Assembly (NCBI GenBank): GCA_937890485.1
Contig: CALBXN010000059.1
Span: forward strand, 1-9,915
Reading direction: 5' to 3'
DNA length: 9,915 nt
Source: an uncultured Treponema sp.
GTDB lineage: Bacteria > Spirochaetota > Spirochaetia > Treponematales > Treponemataceae
Under the pieces are notes generated by a model. It was given only the letters and a program-made list of their open reading frames with translations. It had not been told where the DNA came from and did no database searches. The position numbers and the translations under genes are program-made. Below are positions 1-5,916 of the stretch, piece after piece (the stretch's first letter is position 1; every line of letters begins with the position of its first letter).

Positions 1-1211
1 ATGAATGGTTTCAAGAATTACGAGCTGAAGTTGTAGATGAATATTCTAGTCCTAAGTTTATGGTTTGTGAAGCATGGATTGAAGGAAATCGTAACTCATT
101 AAATGAATATTTTGGAACATCTTCAAATCCAGAATTTAATATGGTTTTTGATTTTGATGTGGGGCGAGCTTCTTTGGTTTCAATTGTAAATGGATATGAC
201 AAAACAGGAGATACATTATCACCTAATAAACCAACTACAAATTCTACTTTTGGAACTTTTCTAGGTAATCACGATGAATATTATGGTAGAGTTGGTACTG
301 TTCTTGGAGGACAAGAACAACTTATAAAACAAGCAACAGCATTGTCTTTACTTAGACCTACTGTTCCTTTTATTTATTACGGAAATGAAATAGGTCAACC
401 TGAAGAAAATTTAAGTGGTGATATTAGACTAAGAGGTCCATTTAAATGGAATTTAGCGGAATCTCAAAAAGATAATCCTCTTTCAATTTTGAATTTAAAT
501 AAAACAATTCTTAGTTTAAAAGATAAATATGATGAATTACAAACTGGCGTAGTAACAAAACTAAATACTACAAATAATACTTGTCTTGCTTATTTTATTG
601 GTCAGGATTATTCCTCTAATAAATTTTTGTGTGTTTTCAACTTTAATAATAAATCAGTTAGTGATGTTTCATTTTTACAAAATAATTTACAAAGAGGTAC
701 TTCTGCAAAAGTTATAATCGGTGATAATCAAGAAAATACAATTGAATTTACTGATAATTCTGTGATTGTAAAAAAATTAGCTCCATATTCTTATCGACTT
801 TACTACATCGGAAATGATAATACTATATCAAATCTTTTTGATGATGAAACTTATACTCAAAATGCTGAATATGTTCCTTCACCTAGTAATGTGTATATTC
901 GTGGAACAATGAATGGTTGGGGTCTAACTGATTTAATGAATAAAACTGTTGTAGATGGAGATATAATTTTTACAAAAGATATTTCTGGAAGCAGTTCTGT
1001 TAACGGTAAATTTGAATTTAAGTTTGACACAGGGTCTTGGGCAGAAGGTCAAAATTGGGGATTAAAGTCTCTAAATGTTGATGAACTTTCTGGTTATGTT
1101 ATTTCAAATGGAAATAATATAACTGTTTCTGGTATAAATTCATCTAAAACTTACACATTTACTTTTAACTTTACTGATTTAACTTTCAGTGTAAAAGAAA
1201 AATTAAATTAG
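1..1211 (+). CDS. Alpha-amylase family (GH13) glycoside hydrolase, 3' part with C-terminal starch-binding-like domain
   Basis: This is the C-terminal part of an alpha-1,4-glucan hydrolase or transferase. The open frame runs in from the left edge (first full codon at base 3), so the start, any signal peptide and the nucleophile Asp are not visible. About 402 residues remain. Seen: the segment VCEAW, whose Glu (base 69) fits the acid/base of GH13 conserved region III, and FLGNHD (bases 258-275), whose His-Asp fits region IV. IYYGNEIG follows, as is usual after region IV. A beta-rich C-terminal domain comes next. From about base 885 a further domain begins with YIRGTMNGWG, which resembles the start of starch/glycogen-binding beta-sandwich modules (CBM20/CBM48-like); its binding role is inferred. 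The gene ends in TAG, interlocked with the stop of the convergent J-domain gene. The family is secure. The exact substrate (starch, maltodextrin or other) cannot be told from this part. Confidence 0.88.
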   Translation, partial: EWFQELRAEVVDEYSSPKFMVCEAWIEGNRNSLNEYFGTSSNPEFNMVFDFDVGRASLVSIVNGYDKTGDTLSPNKPTTNSTFGTFLGNHDEYYGRVGTVLGGQEQLIKQATALSLLRPTVPFIYYGNEIGQPEENLSGDIRLRGPFKWNLAESQKDNPLSILNLNKTILSLKDKYDELQTGVVTKLNTTNNTCLAYFIGQDYSSNKFLCVFNFNNKSVSDVSFLQNNLQRGTSAKVIIGDNQENTIEFTDNSVIVKKLAPYSYRLYYIGNDNTISNLFDDETYTQNAEYVPSPSNVYIRGTMNGWGLTDLMNKTVVDGDIIFTKDISGSSSVNGKFEFKFDTGSWAEGQNWGLKSLNVDELSGYVISNGNNITVSGINSSKTYTFTFNFTDLTFSVKEKLN

Positions 1212-1813
1212 ATTTTTGATAAGTTTTCTTCGTACCAAGTTTTTATTCTTGTAAATGCAGAAGTAATAGAGGAGGTGATTTCGGTTGCCTCCTTTTGTTT
1301 TTCTGGTTCATTTGCAAATTTATCTGGGTGAAATTGTTTAAGTAAGGATTTATATGCTATTTTACATTCATCAAGATTTGTTCCTGGCATTAAGCATAAA
1401 GTTTTAAAATCATCATAAAGTTCAAAAGGTACATAATATCTTTTTCCTGTTGTTTGCTTTTTTTGCTTTGAACTTGCTCTTTGTTGTTCTGTTTTTTTGT
1501 TAGAAAATTTTTGACTCTGTGAATTATTCTTTGTATTAAATTCTGATTGCTGTTTACTGGTGTCAAATTTAAATTCAGTTTTAGTTTCAGTTTCTTTTTG
1601 AGTAAAAGTAAATTTTTCTTTTGATTTTTCTGTCTTGATTTTTTCGGTGGTATAAGCATTTTTTTCTTTTTCTGTTGATTGATTATCTTGAGAAAAATTT
1701 TGTGTAGATTTTTCTTTTTCAATTTGTTCTTGGGGACTAGAAAAAATATCTTGTTCATCTTCATTAATATATTCTCTTAAAAAATCTCCAAGTCTATCAA
1801 ACATACTATTCAT
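1208..1813 (-). CDS. Atypical co-chaperone with C-terminal J domain (DnaJ-like)
   Basis: This is a predicted Hsp70 (DnaK) co-chaperone of about 201 residues. Seen: a short N-terminal segment (MFDRLGDFLREYIN), then a roughly 100-residue low-complexity linker rich in Lys, Glu, Gln, Ser and Thr, then a J domain at the C-terminus (about residues 126-201). The HPD motif that stimulates DnaK ATPase is at about residues 162-164. There is no Gly/Phe region, no CxxCxGxG zinc repeats and no substrate-binding C-terminal domain, so this is not canonical DnaJ. There is no signal peptide or clear membrane segment, so it is probably cytoplasmic. Start choice: the frame is open back to a TTG at 1849, but that TTG forms the -35 element of a good promoter, so I choose ATG at 1813; ATG at 1804 is equally possible. 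Neither has a Shine-Dalgarno sequence. Client and pathway are unknown. Confidence 0.85.
   Translation of the reverse strand: MNSMFDRLGDFLREYINEDEQDIFSSPQEQIEKEKSTQNFSQDNQSTEKEKNAYTTEKIKTEKSKEKFTFTQKETETKTEFKFDTSKQQSEFNTKNNSQSQKFSNKKTEQQRASSKQKKQTTGKRYYVPFELYDDFKTLCLMPGTNLDECKIAYKSLLKQFHPDKFANEPEKQKEATEITSSITSAFTRIKTWYEENLSKI
1268..1303 (+). terminator. Intrinsic terminator of the amylase transcript, inside the convergent gene
   Basis: The GGAGG at 1271-1275 pairs with the CCTCC at 1288-1292. The stem extends outward through A-T, G-T and A-T pairs (1268-1270 with 1293-1295) and inward through a T-G pair, giving roughly 9-11 pairs around a loop centred on TTTCGG. A T-rich tract, TTTTGTTTTT, follows directly at 1293-1302. 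It begins about 57 bases after the amylase TAG. It lies antisense to the lysine/glutamate-rich end of the J domain, so the T tract is the complement of AAA/AAG-rich codons. Termination here is inferred from structure only. Confidence 0.65.
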
Positions 1814-1820
1814 AAGAAAT

Positions 1821-1849
1821 ATTATAAAATATAAGTTTTGTCTTTTCAA
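1821..1849 (-). promoter_or_regulatory. Sigma-70-type promoter for the J-domain gene
   Basis: Read on the minus strand, TTGAAA (1849-1844) is followed after exactly 17 bases by a perfect TATAAT (1826-1821). Transcription would begin around 1813-1816, at or a few bases before the ATG codons at 1813 and 1804. The mRNA would therefore be leaderless or have a very short leader, which fits the lack of a Shine-Dalgarno sequence. The initiation site is inferred, not shown. Confidence 0.6.
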
Positions 1850-1871
1850 TATCGAATCAATGTTGTAAAAT
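1843..1871 (+). promoter_or_regulatory. Candidate promoter for galM, overlapping the divergent promoter
   Basis: On the plus strand, TTTTCA (1843-1848) is followed after 17 bases by TAAAAT (1866-1871), with a TG shortly upstream of the -10. The -35 is a weak match (4 of 6). It occupies the same bases as the -35 of the minus-strand promoter, so the two could compete for RNA polymerase. Initiation would fall close to the first galM ATG at 1878. Confidence 0.35.
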
Positions 1872-1877
1872 AATTTT

Positions 1878-2918
1878 ATGATGAATATGCAAATAAAAGA
1901 TCGAATTTTTGGTGTTCTAGCAGACGGAAACGAAGCACATCTTTACACAATTACTAACGGAAATTTAACTTTTTCTGCCACAAACTATGGTGCTTGTTTA
2001 ACAAGTTTGATTGTTCCAGATAAAAATAATAATAAAGATGATATAATTGTGGGGTTTCCTACTTTCCAAGGTTATATTTCAAATTGGATGTGTCATGGTG
2101 CCATTGTTGGAAGATATGCAAATAGAATTTCTAATGCTTCTTTTAGGATTGATGATATCACATACCAGTTAGATAAAAACGGTGAAAATGGTTCTTGCTT
2201 GCATAGTGGTTATGATAGTTATGTTCGAAAATTATGGGATACAAAAACTTTTTCTAATGAAGTTGGTGTTGGTATAATTTTTTCCAGAACTAGTTTTGAT
2301 GGTGAACAGGGATTTCCAGGTAATTTAGATATTGAAGTGATGTATTCAATTACTGATACAAATACTTTTTTGATAAAAATTAAAGCAAAAACTGACAAAA
2401 AAACATATGTAAATCTAATAAATCATTCATATTATAATCTAAAAGGAATGAAAGGTTGTAATATTGATGATTTATATTTAAAAATTAATTCTAATAAATT
2501 AGTTGAGATAGATGAAAATAATTTACCAACAGGAAAGATTTTAAATATAAAAAATTCTAGTTATGATTTTACTGAATATAAGAATATTGGACAAGCAATA
2601 AAAGAAAATAAACAAAACTTCGATAATTGCTATTTTTTTGAAGATAATGGAAAATTAAAAACAGTTGCAGAGGTCGTTGATAATGTTTCTGGAAGAGGAA
2701 TGAAACTTACAACTAATCAATGTGGATTACAACTTTATACACCTCACTATGAACAACCTTTCTGGGGAAAATATGGAACACCTGCCTTTGGGAATGGTGC
2801 AATTTGTTTAGAAACTCAAGCATTACCAGATTCCCCAAATCAACCAAATTTTCCAAATACTTTATTGTTACCTGGTCAATTATATGAATCTGTTACAATT
2901 CTTGATTTTTTTTGTTGA
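1878..2918 (+). CDS. galM: Aldose 1-epimerase (mutarotase)
   Basis: This enzyme interconverts the alpha and beta anomers of aldoses such as glucose and galactose, and feeds the Leloir pathway. Its 346 residues match the usual family length, and no signal peptide is visible. Seen in order: NYGACLTSLIVPD near the N-terminus, GRYANRI (residues 78-84, substrate-binding Asn/Arg), His109 in CLHSG, His183 in NHSYYNL (expected general acid), and Glu312 in CLETQALPDSPNQPN (expected general base). All three catalytic positions are present, so it should be active. Three in-frame ATGs (1878, 1881, 1887) crowd the start; none has a Shine-Dalgarno sequence. The third would give a start beginning MQIKDRIFG, which fits typical family N-termini well. 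It is divergent from the J-domain gene, and its stop codon overlaps the ATPase operon promoter. With the nearby amylase it suggests a sugar-use neighbourhood, but co-regulation is not shown. Confidence 0.93.
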   Translation: MMNMQIKDRIFGVLADGNEAHLYTITNGNLTFSATNYGACLTSLIVPDKNNNKDDIIVGFPTFQGYISNWMCHGAIVGRYANRISNASFRIDDITYQLDKNGENGSCLHSGYDSYVRKLWDTKTFSNEVGVGIIFSRTSFDGEQGFPGNLDIEVMYSITDTNTFLIKIKAKTDKKTYVNLINHSYYNLKGMKGCNIDDLYLKINSNKLVEIDENNLPTGKILNIKNSSYDFTEYKNIGQAIKENKQNFDNCYFFEDNGKLKTVAEVVDNVSGRGMKLTTNQCGLQLYTPHYEQPFWGKYGTPAFGNGAICLETQALPDSPNQPNFPNTLLLPGQLYESVTILDFFC

Positions 2919-2943
2919 CGATTTTAGATTTTGAATTTAAAAT
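2915..2943 (+). promoter_or_regulatory. Promoter of the V-ATPase operon
   Basis: TTGACG (2915-2920) and TAAAAT (2938-2943) are separated by 17 bases, a near-consensus sigma-70-type arrangement. The -35 overlaps the galM stop codon (TGA, 2916-2918), so the operon can start independently of galM. Transcription would begin near 2950, giving a leader of about 26 bases that carries the AAGAGG ribosome-binding site (2965-2970). A second TATAAT (2943-2948) overlaps the -10 but lies 22 bases from the TTGACG. Confidence 0.6.
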
Positions 2944-2975
2944 ATAATATATATATTTATTTTTAAGAGGCTCCA

Positions 2976-3596
2976 ATGGATATTCAATTACAAGAGTTGA
3001 TTGACAAAATTAAAAAAGATGGTGTTGCAAGTGCTGAATCAAAAGCACAAGAAATAATAGCTGAAGCAGAAAAAAAAGCACAAGCAATTATATCTTCAGC
3101 TGAAGAAAAAGCAGATTCAATTATTAAGAATGGAAAATTAGAAACTGAAAGAATGGAAAAGGCTAGTGTTGATGCAATTCGTCAAGCAGGAAGAAACCTT
3201 CTTATTAGTTTTAGAGATGGAATTAATGCACAATTAAATGCTTTGATTTCAAAAGAAACTGAAAAAGTTTATAATTCTGATATTCTAAAAAATTTAATTC
3301 CAGAAGTTGTAAAAAATTGGGCATCAAAAGATGATGTAAATTCTTTAACTGTTTTGCTTTCTGAAAAAGATTTGAATGCATTAGAAAAAAATTTAGGAAC
3401 AGCTCTAAAAGATCAATTAAATTCAGGACTAGAAATTAAAGTTGATAAGAATTTATCAAATGGTTTTAGAATTGGTACAAAAGATGGTAGTGCATATTAT
3501 GATTTCTCAGCAGAATCTGTTGCAGATTTATTTGCTTCATATTTGAATCCTAAAAATGCTGCCATAATGAAAGAAGCTGCAAAAGAAGGACTTTAA
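2976..3596 (+). CDS. atpE: V-type ATPase subunit E (peripheral stalk)
   Basis: Subunit E forms the peripheral stator stalk that joins the A3B3 head to membrane subunit I. The protein has 206 residues. Seen: residues 1 to about 75 form an Ala/Glu/Lys-rich amphipathic helix with repeated A-E-x-K-A spacing, typical of the long stalk coiled coil. A mixed helix/strand globular half follows, containing NGFRIGTKDGSAYYDFS, which resembles the conserved C-terminal head-binding segment of E (usually G-[GF]-x-[IV] followed by an acidic or polar stretch). The start is set by AAGAGG five bases upstream of the ATG at 2976. It is the first gene of the operon, two bases before the next start codon. In enzymes of this class E normally pairs with a G/H partner, and no such gene is seen nearby. 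Identification rests on the helical pattern plus operon position. Confidence 0.9.
   Translation: MDIQLQELIDKIKKDGVASAESKAQEIIAEAEKKAQAIISSAEEKADSIIKNGKLETERMEKASVDAIRQAGRNLLISFRDGINAQLNALISKETEKVYNSDILKNLIPEVVKNWASKDDVNSLTVLLSEKDLNALEKNLGTALKDQLNSGLEIKVDKNLSNGFRIGTKDGSAYYDFSAESVADLFASYLNPKNAAIMKEAAKEGL
3584..3590 (+). promoter_or_regulatory. Ribosome-binding site that fixes a GTG start
   Basis: AGAAGGA lies eight bases before GTG 3599, inside the last codons of atpE. No in-frame ATG occurs near the conserved beginning of the downstream protein, so this site supports GTG as the start and translation coupled to atpE. Confidence 0.65.
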
Positions 3597-3598
3597 TA

Positions 3599-4150
3599 GT
3601 GGGTGGACAATATTACCTTGTGTCACAGTTACCTGCTTTTAGTATTACACAAAATGGGCCGTTACCTGTCACAGAAGAATATTTTTTAGATTTATGTTCT
3701 CGATTTATGAACAAGAAAGTATTAAAAGTATTAGAAAGTTTAACATTAGAGCCACCTAAAGAATTTGAAAAAACAGGGTTTACTGTTTTAGATAAATGGT
3801 ATGATTTTGAAAGATCTTTAAGAATTGCTCTTGCATATTTAAGAGCTCAAAAAATGAAAAAAGATTTTACAGATCCAACTAATCTTTTATCTAAAGTGAG
3901 TCCTGAAGTTATGCAGGTTGCAAGAACTGCAATGGCTTTTGAAAGTCCTTTAGAAGCAGAAGATTATCTTGATCAAATTAGAATTGAATATCTTACAAAT
4001 AATTTACCGTATGATAATTTTTCTGATGATGCTGTTATTGCATATGGCTTGAAATTAAAACTTGCAAATCGTGTAAAAAAATTTAATGAAGAAGCTGGAA
4101 TGGCTTCATATCGAAAGATATATGATAGAATACTTGGAGAATCAACATGA
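3599..4150 (+). CDS. DUF2764-type V-ATPase-associated protein
   Basis: This is a protein of 183 residues with no established function. It resembles the DUF2764 proteins encoded between atpE and atpA in treponemes, chlamydiae and Bacteroidetes. Seen: an N-terminal segment starting GGQYYLVSQLP, then an almost wholly helical protein with a charged central helix (DKWYDFERSLRIALAYLRAQ) and a basic C-terminal helix. It has no signal peptide, membrane segment, nucleotide-binding motif or cysteine pair, so it is probably cytoplasmic and structural. It starts with GTG, two bases after atpE stops, and overlaps atpA by ATGA, so its output is probably tied to that of the ATPase subunits. It lies where subunits C and F are encoded in Thermus- and Enterococcus-type operons, and those genes are not seen here. 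A role as a reduced C-like rotor/stator adaptor or an assembly factor is inference; a C subunit is normally over 300 residues. Confidence 0.8.
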   Translation: MGGQYYLVSQLPAFSITQNGPLPVTEEYFLDLCSRFMNKKVLKVLESLTLEPPKEFEKTGFTVLDKWYDFERSLRIALAYLRAQKMKKDFTDPTNLLSKVSPEVMQVARTAMAFESPLEAEDYLDQIRIEYLTNNLPYDNFSDDAVIAYGLKLKLANRVKKFNEEAGMASYRKIYDRILGEST

Positions 4151-5916
4151 CGGATACAAAAGGAAAAGTAGTCGCTATAAATGGTAACATGATAAGTGTT
4201 AAATTTGATGGTGATGTTGCTCTTAATGAAGTAGGCTATGTAAAAGTAGCTGGAAAAAGTTTAAAAAGTGAAGTAATCCGTATTCGCGGAGGACAGGCAC
4301 AACTTCAGGTTTTTGAAATGACAAAAGGAATTTCAACAGGTGATGAAGTTACATTTACTAAAGAACTACTTTCTGTAGAACTAGGTCCTGGACTTATGGG
4401 GCAAGTTTTTGATGGTTTGCAAAATCCATTACCACAATTAGCTGAAAAAGCAGGTTACTTTCTAGAAAGAGGTGTGTATTTAGATCCTGTTCCAGATGAT
4501 ACTGAATGGGATTTTACTCCAATTGCAAAAGTAGGTGATGTTGTTCGTCGTGGAGATTTTATTGGTTCAGTTCCTGAAGGAACATTTACTCATAAAATTA
4601 TGGTTCCTTTTGGTTTTTATGGAACATATACTGTAAAATCTGTTGCATCTGCAGGTGTTCATAAATTAAAAGATACAATGGCTGTTCTTGTAGATGAAAA
4701 AGGCAAAGAACATAATGTAACAATGAGTTTTTCATGGCCTGTAAAACGTGCTGTTGATTGTTATGCTGAAAGATTAAAACCAGAAGAAACAATGGTTACT
4801 AAAATTCGTCTTATTGATACATTTTTCCCTGTTGCAAAAGGCGGAACCTACTGTGTTCCTGGTCCTTTCGGTGCTGGAAAAACTGTTTTACAACATACAA
4901 CAAGCCGTAATGCCGATGTTGATATTGTAATTGTTGCAGCATGTGGTGAACGCGCAGGAGAAGTAGTTGAAATTCTTAAAGAGTTCCCAGAATTAACTGA
5001 CCCAAGAACTGGTCGTTCACTTATGGAAAGAACAATTATTATTTGTAACACATCTTCCATGCCAGTTGCTGCTCGTGAAGCATCAGTTTATACAGGAGTT
5101 ACTTTAGCAGAATATTATCGACAGATGGGATTAAATGTACTTCTTCTTGCAGACTCAACAAGCCGTTGGGCACAAGCATTGCGTGAAATGTCTGGTCGTC
5201 TTGAAGAAATTCCTGGAGAAGAAGCATTCCCAGCATATCTAGAATCATACATTGCTTCATTTTATGAAAGAGCAGGTATTGTTCGGTTAAATGATGGTTC
5301 AATTGGTTCTGTAACAATTGGTGGAACTGTATCACCTGCTGGTGGTAACTTTGAAGAACCTGTAACACAGGCAACTTTAAAAGTTGTAGGAGCTTTCCAT
5401 GGACTTTCTCGTGAACGCTCTGATGCACGTAAATATCCAGCAATTCATCCACTTGATTCTTGGTCAAAATACAAAAGTGTAATTAGAAGCGATTGGGTTG
5501 AATATGGACGTTCTTATTTACGAAGTGGAACAGATGTTGAATCAATGATGAAGGTTGTTGGTGAAGAAGGAACAAGCCTTGAAGATTATATTGTTTATCT
5601 AAAAGGAAACTTCTTGGATTCAGTTTACTTACAACAAAACTCTTTTGATGATGTTGATGCTGCTGCTGATGTTGAAAGACAAACTTATGTTTATAAAAAA
5701 ATCTTAAAAGTACTTGGTTCTAATTTTGAATTAAATACTAAAGATGAAGCACGCTCTTATTTCAACCAACTTAGACAAAGTTTTATTGACTGGAACTATT
5801 CAGTTTGGATGAGTGATGCCTTTAAGAAAATTGAAAGCGATATAGACAGTCTTTATTCTGAAAAATCAGGAAAACTTGAGACAACTGCTTCATTGCTTCT
5901 CAAGGAGGATAACTAA
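4147..5916 (+). CDS. atpA: V-type ATPase catalytic subunit A
   Basis: Subunit A is the catalytic subunit of the A3B3 head; it hydrolyses or makes ATP coupled to ion flow. Its 589 residues match the family. Seen in order: an N-terminal beta-barrel (residues 1 to about 70), the A-specific insertion or bulge domain (about 110-185), the Walker A motif GPFGAGKT (239-246), the GER motif with the expected catalytic Glu268, Walker B LLLADSTSRWA (332-342 region), the EEIPGEEAFPAYL segment, and a helical C-terminal domain. All catalytic motifs are intact. The ATG overlaps the preceding TGA (ATGA), with GGAGA six bases upstream. A strong AAGGAGG for atpB lies near its 3' end. Whether the complex runs as a pump or a synthase, and with H+ or Na+, cannot be told from this subunit. 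Confidence 0.98.
   Translation: MTDTKGKVVAINGNMISVKFDGDVALNEVGYVKVAGKSLKSEVIRIRGGQAQLQVFEMTKGISTGDEVTFTKELLSVELGPGLMGQVFDGLQNPLPQLAEKAGYFLERGVYLDPVPDDTEWDFTPIAKVGDVVRRGDFIGSVPEGTFTHKIMVPFGFYGTYTVKSVASAGVHKLKDTMAVLVDEKGKEHNVTMSFSWPVKRAVDCYAERLKPEETMVTKIRLIDTFFPVAKGGTYCVPGPFGAGKTVLQHTTSRNADVDIVIVAACGERAGEVVEILKEFPELTDPRTGRSLMERTIIICNTSSMPVAAREASVYTGVTLAEYYRQMGLNVLLLADSTSRWAQALREMSGRLEEIPGEEAFPAYLESYIASFYERAGIVRLNDGSIGSVTIGGTVSPAGGNFEEPVTQATLKVVGAFHGLSRERSDARKYPAIHPLDSWSKYKSVIRSDWVEYGRSYLRSGTDVESMMKVVGEEGTSLEDYIVYLKGNFLDSVYLQQNSFDDVDAAADVERQTYVYKKILKVLGSNFELNTKDEARSYFNQLRQSFIDWNYSVWMSDAFKKIESDIDSLYSEKSGKLETTASLLLKEDN

Noticed and set aside
1173..1190. ACTGA/TCAGT inverted repeat as a terminator for the J-domain gene
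   Set aside because: The stem has only five pairs, and neither strand has a T tract directly after it.
1286..1296. AAAGGAGG on the minus strand as an internal ribosome-binding site
   Set aside because: No start codon follows at a suitable distance. It is explained by Lys-Glu codons and forms half of the antisense terminator stem.
1390..1764. Lys/Leu-rich open frame on the minus strand overlapping the J-domain gene
   Set aside because: It is a frame-shifted reading of the low-complexity linker. The overlapping frame has a recognisable J domain with HPD.
1814..1849. Longer J-domain protein starting at TTG 1849
   Set aside because: The TTG is the first half of a TTGAAA -35 element with a perfect TATAAT 17 bases later, so this stretch is probably not transcribed as the coding start. 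The added residues are hydrophobic and look unlike the rest of the protein.
2943..2948. TATAAT as the main -10 of the ATPase operon
   Set aside because: It lies 22 bases from the TTGACG and no other good -35 is suitably placed. TAAAAT at 2938-2943 has the ideal 17-base spacing. It could still be a minor start.
4598..5467. Open frames on the minus strand inside atpA
   Set aside because: They lie antisense to conserved catalytic domains of subunit A, have no ribosome-binding sites, and give low-complexity Leu/Gln/His-rich products that reflect the codon pattern of atpA.
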